Below are positions 9,093 to 17,987 of a DNA stretch of 64,000 bases, piece after piece. The notes under the pieces were generated by a model. That model saw only the letters and a program-made list of their open reading frames with translations. It had not been told where the DNA came from and made no database searches. Position numbers and translations under genes: made by a program. The stretch's first letter is position 1; each line of letters begins with the position of its first letter. Origin of the DNA: JACVRW01 sp963771715. Its GTDB lineage: Bacteria; Actinomycetota; Thermoleophilia; Solirubrobacterales; Thermoleophilaceae. The stretch covers positions 62,001 to 126,000 of the forward strand of contig CAVYUQ010000008.1 of the NCBI GenBank assembly GCA_963771715.1, in the 5' to 3' direction.

Positions 9093-10342
9093 GACGCGTC
9101 CGGGAACGGCGCGGCGTCCGGAAACGGCGCGAGCACCGCACGGCGCTCGGGTATGCGCGAGTCGGGATCCAGATCGAGCACGCGCAGGGCGGCGTCAGCC
9201 CCAGCAGCCTGGCGCGCCTGGCGGACCGCCTCGCCGAGCCGCGCGCGCCGCACCGAGGCCGCCTCGTCCAGCAGGCGCCCCTGGTCGTGCGCAGGCGGGC
9301 CGAACGCCTCCACCTCGAGCGCCAGCGACTCCGACGGCGCCGGCAGCTCGACCAGTTTCTGGGCGAGGGCCAGCCGGATGCGCGCGGGGTCGGCGCTCGC
9401 GTGCCGCAGCGTGACCGCGGTGCGCCAGGTGCCGCCCGCCACGAAGCGAGCCGACACCGCGAGCGCACGCAGCGAGCGCCCGCGGCGCTCGCGCCGGGCG
9501 AGCACGCGCGCGATCAGCAGCTCGAGCGCCCGCTCCAGCTGCTGACCCGAAGCAGCCTCCGGCAGGTCGAGCCGCTCGACCACCGGCTCCGAAGGGCGGC
9601 GCGGCTCCAGCGGGGTGTCACGCCCGCGGCTGAGGTCGAGCGCGAGCAGCCCGGGGTGGCCGAAGCGCTCGGCCACCGCGCGCGAGGGCAGCGCGGCCAG
9701 CTCTCCGAGCGTGCGGATACCGAGCCGCTCGAGCACCTCGGGCAGCGCCTGTAACTCGGGACGGGTGCGCAGCAACCCGACGGGCAGGGGAGCGAGGAAG
9801 TCGCGCGCTCCGGCGGGCTCGATAACGACGGCATTGAGGGGCGAGCGCGATGCGCCGGGGGCGGCGCCGGAGCCTCGCCGCCGCGGCCGCGCCTGGATCG
9901 CCGCCGCGTGCGCGGCGAAGCGGCTCGGCGCGGCGCCGAAGCGGGCGCCTGCTCCTAGCGCGCGGCGGGCCGCCGCCAGCACGCCCGCGAGGTCACCCCC
10001 GTGAATTCCCTCGAGCCCCCCGGCCACGAAGAACGCCGCTCCCGCGTGGTCCGACTCCAGCTCGGCCCCGATCCCCTCCAGCCTGTCGAGCACGGTGCTC
10101 CACAGCGAGCGCACGCCCTCGGGGTCCGGCGGCACGAGCCGCAGCGACGGGCAGCGCGACATGGCCTCTCCCAACCGCATCCCGCGCACCACGCCAAACG
10201 CCTCGGCCGGAGCGGACACCTCCCCCACCACCTGCTCGCGCCCGGCCTCGGGCGCCAGCGCGGCCGGCTCCGAGAGCAGAGCGCGGCGGTCGCCGAGCGC
10301 CGCGAGGAGCTCGAAGCGCGGGTAGAGGACGCAGATCACCAT
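9089..10342 (-). CDS. imuB: ImuB-like Y-family polymerase homolog (mutasome adaptor)
   Basis: A 417-residue protein. I start at ATG 10342 (MVICVLYPRFELLAALGD); the LexA box 10347-10358 ends 5 bases ahead. The N-terminal Y-family palm is present, but the catalytic acidic residues are not: the first strand reads VLYPRFEL, and the usual SxDE position is replaced by AGAAFFVAGGLEGIHGG. That is the pattern of ImuB, which bridges DnaE2 to the sliding clamp rather than making DNA itself. The thumb (LPVGLLRTRPELQALPEVLERLGIRTLGELAALP) and little-finger regions are present. DUF6504 is coupled downstream. No imuA gene is found in the window. A short stretch (RSPLNAVV) shares its DNA with the nearby palindrome at 10418-10518. 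Confidence 0.88.
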   Translation of the reverse strand: MVICVLYPRFELLAALGDRRALLSEPAALAPEAGREQVVGEVSAPAEAFGVVRGMRLGEAMSRCPSLRLVPPDPEGVRSLWSTVLDRLEGIGAELESDHAGAAFFVAGGLEGIHGGDLAGVLAAARRALGAGARFGAAPSRFAAHAAAIQARPRRRGSGAAPGASRSPLNAVVIEPAGARDFLAPLPVGLLRTRPELQALPEVLERLGIRTLGELAALPSRAVAERFGHPGLLALDLSRGRDTPLEPRRPSEPVVERLDLPEAASGQQLERALELLIARVLARRERRGRSLRALAVSARFVAGGTWRTAVTLRHASADPARIRLALAQKLVELPAPSESLALEVEAFGPPAHDQGRLLDEAASVRRARLGEAVRQARQAAGADAALRVLDLDPDSRIPERRAVLAPFPDAAPFPDAS

Positions 10343-10346
10343 GACC

Positions 10347-10358
10347 GAACACATGTTC
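10347..10358 (-). promoter_or_regulatory. LexA (SOS) box in front of imuB
   Basis: GAACACATGTTC, identical to the box ahead of dnaE2 over 14 bases including flanks. It lies 5 bases upstream of the chosen imuB start, placing repressor over the transcription start region. Confidence 0.88.
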
Positions 10359-10417
10359 GCATCCGGGTCGGCGGCGTGCAAGGCCGCTTGCCGCGGGTGC
10401 GTGCTGCGATTCGAAAA

Positions 10418-10518
10418 GACAGCATTGACGGGCAGCCCGGAGCCGGGTGGCAGAAAATCGTTGCGTTTTCCGCAACGTTTCTCTGCCACCTGACGGGCGC
10501 AGCCCCCTCAATGCGGTC
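10418..10518. repeat. 101-bp imperfect palindrome between the M14 gene and imuB
   Basis: Two 48-base arms flank a 5-base loop (10466-10470). The arms agree closely at the outer end (GAC-GCATTGA), in the middle (GGTGGCAGA, 10446-10454, against TCTGCCACC, 10482-10490) and at the tip (CGTTGCG/CGCAACG), and diverge between. It follows the stop of the M14 gene and precedes imuB, so it could end transcription. The outer segment is also found, with a few changes, inside imuB near 9825-9848, which suggests a repeated element. Confidence 0.75.
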
Positions 10519-10560
10519 GTTCGGGGCGGCGGCGCCGGCGCGAGGCGCTCCGCGGGCGGG

Positions 10561-12996
10561 CTACTTCTCAGGCGAGCAGGCGTTGCCCACGTTGGCGCGC
10601 TGGCCGCGGCCCACAGTTACCTTGGTGCTTGCCTTCGGGCGGCCGTTCGCGTCGAGGCAGGTGAGGGTCCAGCTCTCCTTGGTCCCGGTCTCGATCTTCG
10701 GGGTGGGCGAGCTGAACTTCACGGTCCCGCCCCTCCAGTCGTCGGGCGTGTTCATGACCTGGTCGTAGTTGACCACGTGCAGCGTGTAGTTGCCCGGCGG
10801 CGGGTCGAACAGGGAGGCGTCCTCGTCGGTGTCGCCGAACGAGGCCGACTGCGCGACGATCTGGCCGTTCGGGCCGATCAGGTAGATGTCCCAGTCGGTG
10901 TCCGGGCTCTCCCACTGGATGTGCACGGTCAGGCGCCCGTTGTCGACGCCGTCGGCGGGTCCCTTCACGGTGAACGGGATCGCTTCGTACGGCGGGTCGG
11001 GCGGGTAGACGGTGTTCTCCGCCGGGATCCCGGGCGGGTTCTCGAGCGCGATCGGGGCCTGCGGCGGACCGGTCGGGTCGCGGCCGTGGCGGCCGGCGAC
11101 CAGCGGCCGTGTGGACGGGTTCACGTCCCAGCTGAACGTCTGGCCGGTGGTCTTCAGCTCGGACGAGAGCGTGTCCGTGAACTGGATCGAATCGCCGATC
11201 ACGTCGCCGAGGTCGTCCTCCCACACCGGGGAGGTCGAGGTCTGGAAGGTCTTCGAGATGCGCAGGTGGGAGCCGGGGGGCGCCGAGCCCTCGATCACCG
11301 AGTGGAGCGCCGTGTCGGCGGTGGCCTGGAGCATCGTGAAGTACGCCTCACGGTTGCCGCCCTTGCCGGCGCCGGCGGCCGGCGGCAGCCCGAGGTACTC
11401 GGCCTCGACGCCCCTCGCGTAGGGCGGGTGGAACTCGTCGGCGCCGATCTCGAAGGTGAACGCGAAGCCGCCTGTGGACCAGAACGACCAGTCCTCGGTG
11501 CTGCCGGTGGTGTCGTAGAGCCCGAAGCCGGGGTCGTTCGAGTACCCGTTGTGCACCGCGAGCGAGGCGCCCAGCGCGCGGTAGGTCGGCTCCTCGAGCG
11601 GGAACCCGAAGTCGGCCACGCCCGGCGGCCGCAGGATCAGGTTCGAGTAGGTGTGGTTGGTGATCAGGTTCGTGACCTGGCGCGACGACACCAGCTCGCG
11701 GATGTTCCGCACCTCCGGCTCTGAGAAGGGCTCATCGCCGCGGTAGGTGTCGTCCGCCCAACTGGTGCTTGCGCCGGAGCCGCCCCAGAGTCCGCCGTAG
11801 TTGCGGTTGGGGTCGGTGCCGCGCAGGCGACCCGCCTTGTTGTCCTCGCAGCTCCCGCGCGCGTACTTCTGCGGCGTATGCGCCGAGATGCGGCAGTTCT
11901 TGCGCTTCATCTCGTAGTCGAACAGCGAGAAGTCCCCGAGCAGCGCGGCCTCGCGCGAGATGTTGAACCCGTCCGGGTTCACGATCGGCACCACGATGGT
12001 GCGCGTGTCCCGCACGAGCTGGGTCGTGCGCGGATCCTTGCCGTAGCCCCGCAACAGGTCGTAGGCGAACTCGATCGTGTGCTCCGAAGAGGGCCACTCG
12101 CGCGCGTGATGCAGGCCCATGATGAGGAAGACGGGCTTCCCGTCCGCGGTGTTCTCGGCCCCCGTGGAGATCTCGATGCCGTTCACGTCGCGGCCGAGGA
12201 GGCTCCTGTGGGTGAGCGTGATCGGCCGCGCCAGCGACGGGTACTGCATCGCGAGCCGCTTCATCTCCAGGTCGTAGTCGGGCAGGCGGCGGTAGCCGTC
12301 GCGCCCGCTCGGGAGCCCGGACGCGGCCGTCGCCCGAGCGTGTTGCACGTCGCGCAGGTGGTTGCGGTGGGTCCGCGCCGCCAGGTCGGCGATCCGCACG
12401 GAGTAGCGGAAGCCCGCGCGGCGCAGCGTCCGGACGTCGGCGCTGCCGTGCAGCACGACCTCCACCGAGTTCGCGTCGCCGTGCTCGGTGAGGTCGAGGC
12501 CGAGCGTCTGGAGGCGATCGCGGTCGGCGCGCCTGGGCGTGCGCACGTCGACGACCTGCACCCGGCCGCGCGCCCGCTTGGCCACGCGCGTGAAGTGGAT
12601 TCCCACCCGGGCGGTCGCGGCGCTTCCGCGGAAGCGGCACGCCTGCACCGTCACGCGCTCACCCTTGCGGACGAAGCCCTCGGCGAGCTCGTTGCCCCGG
12701 AACGACGCCGAACCGGCCACGAGCCGGCCCTTGCGGCCGAAGACGGCGACGTCCCAGTCGCCGCGCGACTTCAGGCGCACGCTCACGATTGCGCGTGCCC
12801 GCGCCCTGCGGTGGACGATCACGCGCCCGGTCCGGGATGTGGAGATGTCGCGGTGGCAGGGACGGGCCACCGAGGCCCGCGCGGTGACGGTCTTGCTCGC
12901 CTCCGCGGCGCCCGCCCAGAGCGCCATCGGACCGAGAACAGCGGCAGCCAATAGGGCCGAACGCCGGCCCCCGCCCGTCCGAAAACAGTTGGACAT
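10561..12996 (-). CDS. Secreted M14 zinc carboxypeptidase
   Basis: An 811-residue exported protein with a signal sequence (residues 10-33, ending AGAAEA). After about 200 residues of N-terminal domain, the M14 catalytic domain covers about 230-570. Zinc ligands are H297 and E300 in HHAREW and H448 in ITNHTYSN; the catalytic glutamate is E516 in FTFEIGAD. DPNRNYGG supplies the substrate-binding arginine. The C-terminal 200 residues hold a beta-sandwich typical of proprotein or bacterial pre-peptidase domains (DTDWDIYLIGPNGQ, YTLHVVNYD). It likely trims peptides outside the cell. It is a single gene, followed by a large palindrome and preceded by the end of the pepP-TSUP cluster. Confidence 0.93.
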   Translation of the reverse strand: MSNCFRTGGGRRSALLAAAVLGPMALWAGAAEASKTVTARASVARPCHRDISTSRTGRVIVHRRARARAIVSVRLKSRGDWDVAVFGRKGRLVAGSASFRGNELAEGFVRKGERVTVQACRFRGSAATARVGIHFTRVAKRARGRVQVVDVRTPRRADRDRLQTLGLDLTEHGDANSVEVVLHGSADVRTLRRAGFRYSVRIADLAARTHRNHLRDVQHARATAASGLPSGRDGYRRLPDYDLEMKRLAMQYPSLARPITLTHRSLLGRDVNGIEISTGAENTADGKPVFLIMGLHHAREWPSSEHTIEFAYDLLRGYGKDPRTTQLVRDTRTIVVPIVNPDGFNISREAALLGDFSLFDYEMKRKNCRISAHTPQKYARGSCEDNKAGRLRGTDPNRNYGGLWGGSGASTSWADDTYRGDEPFSEPEVRNIRELVSSRQVTNLITNHTYSNLILRPPGVADFGFPLEEPTYRALGASLAVHNGYSNDPGFGLYDTTGSTEDWSFWSTGGFAFTFEIGADEFHPPYARGVEAEYLGLPPAAGAGKGGNREAYFTMLQATADTALHSVIEGSAPPGSHLRISKTFQTSTSPVWEDDLGDVIGDSIQFTDTLSSELKTTGQTFSWDVNPSTRPLVAGRHGRDPTGPPQAPIALENPPGIPAENTVYPPDPPYEAIPFTVKGPADGVDNGRLTVHIQWESPDTDWDIYLIGPNGQIVAQSASFGDTDEDASLFDPPPGNYTLHVVNYDQVMNTPDDWRGGTVKFSSPTPKIETGTKESWTLTCLDANGRPKASTKVTVGRGQRANVGNACSPEK

Positions 12997-13056
12997 ACGT
13001 CGAACGAGCGTAGGTCCGATTCAAGGTTTTCGCCAGCGGTGCACCGGGCCGGGCGC

Positions 13057-13761
13057 TCAGAGCAAGCCCGCCAGGACGCTCGCCACACCGGTGCAGATCA
13101 CCAGCGCGATCACGATCGTGGCGAAGCGGCGCTGGTCGAGGCGCCGGAACGCGAGGGCCCCGAGCGCATAGCCGATCAGCACGAGCGCGAGCAGCGGCGC
13201 CAGCTCGCCGAGGTCGACCGCGCCGCTCCCCTCGATGCCCACCAGGAGCGCCCCGCCCACGATGTTCAGCGCCAGGAACAGCGCCGCCAAAGTGGCGCGG
13301 AACTCGGCCGGGCGCAGCCCCTGCGCCTCCAGCCAGAGCACCAGCGGAGGCCCGCTGATGCTGATCGAGGTGGTGAGCACGCCGCTCGCGAATCCCGCCA
13401 CGGCGGCGGGCACCTCACGGACCACGCCCCGGTGGCGCAGCTGCCACAGCGCCGCCGCGATCACCGCCACTCCTACGCCGACCTGGAGCGGCTCGCGCGA
13501 GAGCGCGGCGAGCAGCGCCGCGCCGATGGCGAGGCCGGGCAGGGCGGGCAGGATCAGCCGCGGCAGCAGCGGCCAGCGGGCGTCGTGGCCCTCGAGCAGC
13601 ACGAGCACGTTCAGGACGGCGCCGAGCAGCAGCAGCGCCGTAACCGCCTCCGTGGGCTCCATCACCGCGAACAGCGCCGGCGAGAGCACGAGCGCGAATC
13701 CGAAGCCGGTGGCCGACTGCACGGCCGCCCCGACGAGCGCCGCCAGGGCGGCCAGGACCAT
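13057..13761 (-). CDS. TSUP (TauE/SafE) family permease
   Basis: A 234-residue, almost entirely hydrophobic protein with 7-8 predicted membrane helices. TSUP signatures are the N-terminal GAAVQSATGFGFAL and the matching second-half segment VAGFASGVLTTSISISGPPL. The family exports or imports sulfite, sulfonates and other organic anions; the substrate cannot be read from sequence. The start ATG 13761 overlaps the stop of the upstream peptidase gene by one base (TGATG), so the two are translationally coupled at the end of the aro operon. Longer upstream frame is peptidase-coding DNA read in another frame. Confidence 0.87.
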   Translation of the reverse strand: MVLAALAALVGAAVQSATGFGFALVLSPALFAVMEPTEAVTALLLLGAVLNVLVLLEGHDARWPLLPRLILPALPGLAIGAALLAALSREPLQVGVGVAVIAAALWQLRHRGVVREVPAAVAGFASGVLTTSISISGPPLVLWLEAQGLRPAEFRATLAALFLALNIVGGALLVGIEGSGAVDLGELAPLLALVLIGYALGALAFRRLDQRRFATIVIALVICTGVASVLAGLL

Positions 13762-14819
13762 CAGCCGACTGTGACCAGTTCCTTCGGGAAGCCCGTGAGG
13801 ATCTCGGGCTCGCCGTCGGTCACGATCACGAGGTCCTCGATCCGAACTCCCACGTGGCCGGGCACGTACACGCCCGGCTCCACCGTCACCGCGTTGCCCG
13901 CCGCCAGCTCGCCCTCCGCGGTCTTGGCGAGGCGCGGCGCCTCGTGCACCTCGAGCCCCACGCCGTGCCCGAGGCCGTGGCCGAAATGCTCCCCGTGGCC
14001 GGCCGCGTCGATGATCTCGCGCGCCACCGCGTCCACTTCGCTGCACGCCGCGCCGGCCCTGACCGCGGCGAGCGACTCCGCCTGGGCGCCCCGCACCAAC
14101 TCGTAGATCGCGAGCGCGTCGTCGTCGATCGAACCGGTGGCGAGCGTGCGCGTGCAGTCGGAGCAGTAGCCGTCCACGAGCGCGCCGATGTCGATCACCA
14201 CGAGCGTGTCCTTCGGGATCTCGACGTCGCGCGGCACCGCGTGCGGACGCGCCCCGTGCTCGCCCGCGGCCACGATCGGCGGGAACGACGGCCCCTCCGC
14301 ACCCGAGTCCTCCATGAAGCGGGCGAGCTGGATCGCAACCTCGCGCTCCGTGCGCCCGGCCAGCCCGCGCTCACGCAGCGACTCGTAGGCGGCGCTCGAG
14401 AGCTCCGCGGCCGCGCGCATCGCGGCCACCTCCGAGGCCTCCTTGACGGCGCGCAGCTCCTCCACCACGCCGCCGGCCGGGACGAGCTCCACGCCGTCGG
14501 GCAAGCGCTCGCCGAGCTTCCCGTGCGCGGCGACGCTCAGGTGCTCGTCGTCGAACCCCGCGCGCCCGCGCAGCCGCCCCGCCATGGCGCCGAGCATGTC
14601 GCGGCCGGCCTCCACGAGCTCGTACTCCGGCGCCTGCGAGCGCGCCTGCTCCACGTAGCGGAAGTCCGTGAAGAGGAACCGCTCCTCAGGCGTGAGGACG
14701 GCAGCCCCGTTGGTTCCGGTGAAGCCCGTCAGGTAGCGGACGTTCGTCAGGTCGGTGACGAGCAGCGAGTCCAGCTCCCGGGCCCGCAGCAGCTCGACCA
14801 GCCGGTCGCTCCTGCTCAC
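13761..14819 (-). CDS. pepP: Xaa-Pro aminopeptidase (M24)
   Basis: A 352-residue M24 pita-bread peptidase that releases an N-terminal residue ahead of proline. Metal-ligand motifs are VVIDIGALVDGYCSDCTRT (two Asp), GHGLGHGVGLEVHE (His) and VTVEPGVY...IEDLVIV (two Glu). The N-terminal creatinase-like domain (SRSDRLVELLRARELDSLLV) is complete from GTG 14819. In the sequence as given, the frame continues upstream into aroQ, because a one-base insertion in aroQ removes its own stop. Restoring that base makes the aroQ TGA overlap the GTG as GTGA, the same coupling as its neighbours. The position after aroQ is standard in Actinobacteria. Confidence 0.9.
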   Translation of the reverse strand: MSRSDRLVELLRARELDSLLVTDLTNVRYLTGFTGTNGAAVLTPEERFLFTDFRYVEQARSQAPEYELVEAGRDMLGAMAGRLRGRAGFDDEHLSVAAHGKLGERLPDGVELVPAGGVVEELRAVKEASEVAAMRAAAELSSAAYESLRERGLAGRTEREVAIQLARFMEDSGAEGPSFPPIVAAGEHGARPHAVPRDVEIPKDTLVVIDIGALVDGYCSDCTRTLATGSIDDDALAIYELVRGAQAESLAAVRAGAACSEVDAVAREIIDAAGHGEHFGHGLGHGVGLEVHEAPRLAKTAEGELAAGNAVTVEPGVYVPGHVGVRIEDLVIVTDGEPEILTGFPKELVTVG

Positions 14820-15257
14820 CCCTCGAGCCGCTCCTTCAGCATCGCGAGCGCGTCGCGGTAGCCCTCCACGCCCCTGCCCTGGATCGCGCCCGATGCAGAG
14901 GTCGCGGATCACCGAGGTGCGGCGCCACTCCTCGCGGTGGTCCACGGCCGAGAGGTGCACCTCCACCGCCGGGAGCCCGGCCACCTCGAGCGCGTCGCGG
15001 ATCGCGTACGAGTAGTGGGTCCACGCGCCGGGGTTGAGCACGAGCCCGTCCGCGCTCTCGCCGGCGCGGTGGAGCCGCTCGCAGTAGTCGCCCTCGTGGT
15101 TCGTCTGCGAGAAGCTCACCGCCATCCCGAGCTCTCGCGCGAAGCCCTTCACCTTCACCTCGAGCTCGGTGAGCGTGAGCCCGCCGTAGTGGTCGGCGTT
15201 GCGGCTGCCGAGCACGTCGAAGTTCACGCCGTGCATCACGTCGATGCGGTGCCTCAC
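14816..15257 (-). CDS. aroQ: Type II 3-dehydroquinate dehydratase, frameshifted near its C-terminus
   Basis: Dehydrates 3-dehydroquinate to 3-dehydroshikimate (third step of the shikimate pathway). From GTG 15257 the protein shows VNFDVLGSR (catalytic-site Arg), HYGG (catalytic Tyr), NPGAWTHYSYAIRDAL and VEVHLSAVDHREEWRRTSVI. After DLCIG the frame slips: the run CCC at 14889-14891 holds one base too many. With it removed, the protein ends GQGVEGYRDALAMLKERLEG and stops with a TGA at 14816-14818. As given, the frame instead runs on into the peptidase. Only the last helix is affected, so a sequencing indel is the likely cause. The start overlaps the aroKB stop (GTGA). Confidence 0.8.
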
Positions 15258-16753
15258 TCGGCGTGCACCTCCTCCACGGCGGCGCGCAGGTCGCCGGCAT
15301 CGACCTCGTGACCCGGGCTGACCTCTCCTGGAGCCTCCACGAGCACGAACGGTACCCGCCCGCCGGAGCGCTTCTTGTCGCGCCCGACCAGCTCCACCAC
15401 GTCGTCCACGGAGGCGCCCCGGAACGACGCCGGCAGGCCGCGCGCGCCGAGCAGCTCCGCCACCTCCGTCCTCAGCGCGTCGCGCCCGGAGAGCCGCAGC
15501 GCCGCGAGCAGGCCCACGGCGACCGCCTCGCCGTGCCGGTAGCGCGTGTAGCCGGTGGCGGACTCGATCGCGTGGCCGATCGTGTGGCCGAGGTTGAGCA
15601 CCTGGCGGCGGCCGTCGTCGCGCTCGTCCTCGGCCACCACGCCCAGCTTGGTCCGGATGCAGCCGAGGATCACCTCGGCGTCGACCTCACCGCCCTGGCG
15701 CACCCGCGCCCACAGCGGGCCGCCGGCGATCAGCGCGGTCTTCACCACCTCGGGGTAGCCGGCGGCGAGCTCCTCGCGTGGGAGCGTCTCGAGCGCGGCC
15801 GGGTCGCAGAGGACCGCAGACGGCTGATGGAAGGCGCCCGCGTAGTTCTTTCCCTCGGGCAGGTCCACGCCGGTCTTCCCGCCGTAGGCGGAGTCCACCT
15901 GCGCCACCAGCGTGGTCGGCACCTGCACGTGGCGAATCCCGCGCTGGTAGACCGCGGCGCAGAAGCCGGCGAGATCACCCACGACTCCCCCGCCCACCGC
16001 CACCACGATGTCGCCGCGCTCCGCGCCGGCCTCCGCCAGGGCTCGCAGCACGAACTCGGCGGCGTGAATCGACTTGTGCTCCTCGCCGGCCATGGTCACG
16101 ATCCGCTCGTGGCCCTCGAAGGGCTGCGCGCGCGCCACGTTCTCGTCCGTGACCACCACCCGGCGGCCGTCGCCCGGGTAGAAGAAGCCGGACCCGATCA
16201 GTCCGTGGCCCAGGAACACCGGGTACTCGCCGGACGACGAGGAGGCCCACACGAGGCGCGTGCCGGCGGGCGCGTCCGCGAGCGCGCGCAGCGCGGGCAG
16301 GGCGCGCCGCAGGGCGTCGCGGTCGCCGGGCGGCAGCAGCGCGTCGGACACCGACTCGTAGACGGGCGCGCGGTCGCCGTGCAGCTGCGCGAAGCGCCCG
16401 CTGTCGCGCGCGAGCGGCCGCCCCTTCCCGGACGCGCGCCGCCAGGCCTCCTCGGGCTCGACCTCGAGGTGAACGACGGTGTGCGATGCCAGCGCCGCGC
16501 GAACGCTCTCCGAGCCGAGCGCCCCGCCGCCCAGCGCGAGCACGGCGGCATCCGGCCGCCCGAGCAGCTCGAGCACGAGCTCCTCCTCGCGGGCGCGAAA
16601 CGCCTCCTCGCCCTCCCTGTCGAAGAAGGACTCGACCGGCTCGCCGAGCCGCTGCTCGAGCTCGCGGTCGGAGTCGAGCGGCTCGGCGCCGAGCTCCGCG
16701 GCGAGCGAGCGGGCGCCGGTGGACTTCCCGGCCCCCATGAAGCCGACGAGCAC
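15254..16753 (-). CDS. aroKB: Bifunctional shikimate kinase / 3-dehydroquinate synthase
   Basis: A fused two-domain enzyme of about 500 residues. Residues 1-165 are shikimate kinase (P-loop GFMGAGKST, DSDRELEQR, LALGGGAL, GRPL). Residues 170-499 are dehydroquinate synthase (VAVGGGVVGDLAGF, STTLVAQVDS-like TTLVAQVDSAYGGKTGVDLP, NLGHTIGHAIES, YRHGEAVAVG). It carries out steps 2 and 5 of the shikimate pathway. The coordinate uses GTG 16753, but that clips the first beta strand. An ATA codon at 16762-16760, 5 bases after GGAGG, would give MALVLVGFMGAGKS, the family's usual start. The stop overlaps the aroQ start. Confidence 0.92.
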   Translation of the reverse strand: MLVGFMGAGKSTGARSLAAELGAEPLDSDRELEQRLGEPVESFFDREGEEAFRAREEELVLELLGRPDAAVLALGGGALGSESVRAALASHTVVHLEVEPEEAWRRASGKGRPLARDSGRFAQLHGDRAPVYESVSDALLPPGDRDALRRALPALRALADAPAGTRLVWASSSSGEYPVFLGHGLIGSGFFYPGDGRRVVVTDENVARAQPFEGHERIVTMAGEEHKSIHAAEFVLRALAEAGAERGDIVVAVGGGVVGDLAGFCAAVYQRGIRHVQVPTTLVAQVDSAYGGKTGVDLPEGKNYAGAFHQPSAVLCDPAALETLPREELAAGYPEVVKTALIAGGPLWARVRQGGEVDAEVILGCIRTKLGVVAEDERDDGRRQVLNLGHTIGHAIESATGYTRYRHGEAVAVGLLAALRLSGRDALRTEVAELLGARGLPASFRGASVDDVVELVGRDKKRSGGRVPFVLVEAPGEVSPGHEVDAGDLRAAVEEVHAE

Positions 16754-16758
16754 GAGGG

Positions 16759-17925
16759 CTATGCGCGCCTCCAGCCGATGCGCTCCTCGTAGGCCCTCAG
16801 CGCGGCCTTCGCGTCGTCGATGTGGTCGCCGCCGAGCTTCTCGAGGTAGGCGGCGGCGAGCACGAGCGCCACCATCGCCTCCCCCACCACGCCGGCGGCC
16901 GGCACCGTGCAGGAGTCGGTGCGCTCGCGCAGCGCCTGGGCCGGCTCCTTGGTCTCGGTGTCCACCGAGCGCAGCGGCTTGGTGAGCGTCGGGAGCGGCT
17001 TCATCGCGCCGACCACCACCACCGGATCGCCGGTGGTCATACCGCCCTCGATCCCGCCGGCGCGGTTGGTCTCGCGGTTGTAGCCGCGCTCGTCCGACCA
17101 GAAGATCTCGTCGTGCGCCTTCGAGCCCACACGCTCGGCCAGCGCGAAGCCGTCGCCTATGCCCACGCCCTTCAGCGCCTGGATCGACATGATCGCCTGC
17201 GCGAGCCGGCCGTCGAGCCGCTCCTCCCAGGAGACGTGCGAGCCGATGCCCGGCACGAGCCCGAACGCCATCACCTCGTACTCGCCCCCGAGTGACTCGT
17301 TCGCCTTCCGCGCCGCGTCGATCTCCGCCACCATCGCCTCGCTCGCGGCGGCGTCCAGCGAGCGCACGGGCGACTCGTCCACGCCCTCGAAGTCCGCCGC
17401 GCTCAGGCCTTCGGGGGCCGGGGCCGTGACGGTGCCGATCCGCGTAACGTGCGAGCGGACCTCCACGCCGAACTCCCGGAGGTAGGTCTTGGCGAGCGCG
17501 CCCGCGGCCACCCGCGCCGCGGTCTCGCGGGCCGAGGCGCGCTCGAGCACGTTGCGCACGTCCGTGTGCCCGTACTTCTGGATGCCGGCGAGGTCCGCGT
17601 GGCCCGGGCGAGGCAGGTGCACCTCGTCCACCTCGGCCTCCACCGGCCAGGGATTCATCCGCTCCTCCCAGTTCTGGTAGTCGCGGTTCTCGATCCACAT
17701 CGCCACCGGGCTGCCGAGCGTGCGCCCGTGACGGACGCCCGCGGTGACCTGCGCGCGGTCCTTCTCGATCTTCATGCGCCCGCCGCGGCCGTGCCCGAGC
17801 TGGCGCCGGGCGAGGTCCCGGTCGATGTCCTCCGGGCGCAGCTCGAGGCCGGCCGGAAGGCCCTCGACGATGGCGGTGAGCCCCGGTCCGTGGGATTCGC
17901 CCGCTGTAACGAAGCGCAACGACAT
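16759..17925 (-). CDS. aroC: Chorismate synthase
   Basis: A 388-residue enzyme that converts EPSP to chorismate using reduced FMN, the last step of the shikimate pathway. Signatures are GESHGPGLTAIVEGLPAGL at the N-terminus, RRQLGHGRGGRM, HGRTLGSPVAM, RPGHADLAGIQKYGHTD, RASARETA and the C-terminal ERTDSCTVPAAGVVGEAM. I start at ATG 17925 (MSLRFVTAG); GTG 17934 is three codons upstream in frame. It heads the aroC-aroKB-aroQ-pepP-TSUP operon. The kinase gene starts within or just after its stop. Confidence 0.96.
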   Translation of the reverse strand: MSLRFVTAGESHGPGLTAIVEGLPAGLELRPEDIDRDLARRQLGHGRGGRMKIEKDRAQVTAGVRHGRTLGSPVAMWIENRDYQNWEERMNPWPVEAEVDEVHLPRPGHADLAGIQKYGHTDVRNVLERASARETAARVAAGALAKTYLREFGVEVRSHVTRIGTVTAPAPEGLSAADFEGVDESPVRSLDAAASEAMVAEIDAARKANESLGGEYEVMAFGLVPGIGSHVSWEERLDGRLAQAIMSIQALKGVGIGDGFALAERVGSKAHDEIFWSDERGYNRETNRAGGIEGGMTTGDPVVVVGAMKPLPTLTKPLRSVDTETKEPAQALRERTDSCTVPAAGVVGEAMVALVLAAAYLEKLGGDHIDDAKAALRAYEERIGWRRA

Positions 17926-17987
17926 GGCGCCCACACCCTACTTATGAGGGTGCGGGCGCCAGGTTGGAGGAGGGACTGCTGGAGGTG

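Noticed and set aside
13057..14046. Extended N-terminus for the TSUP permease
   Set aside because: The extra 95 residues are out-of-frame peptidase DNA; the hydrophobic start at ATG 13761 with TGATG overlap is far better.
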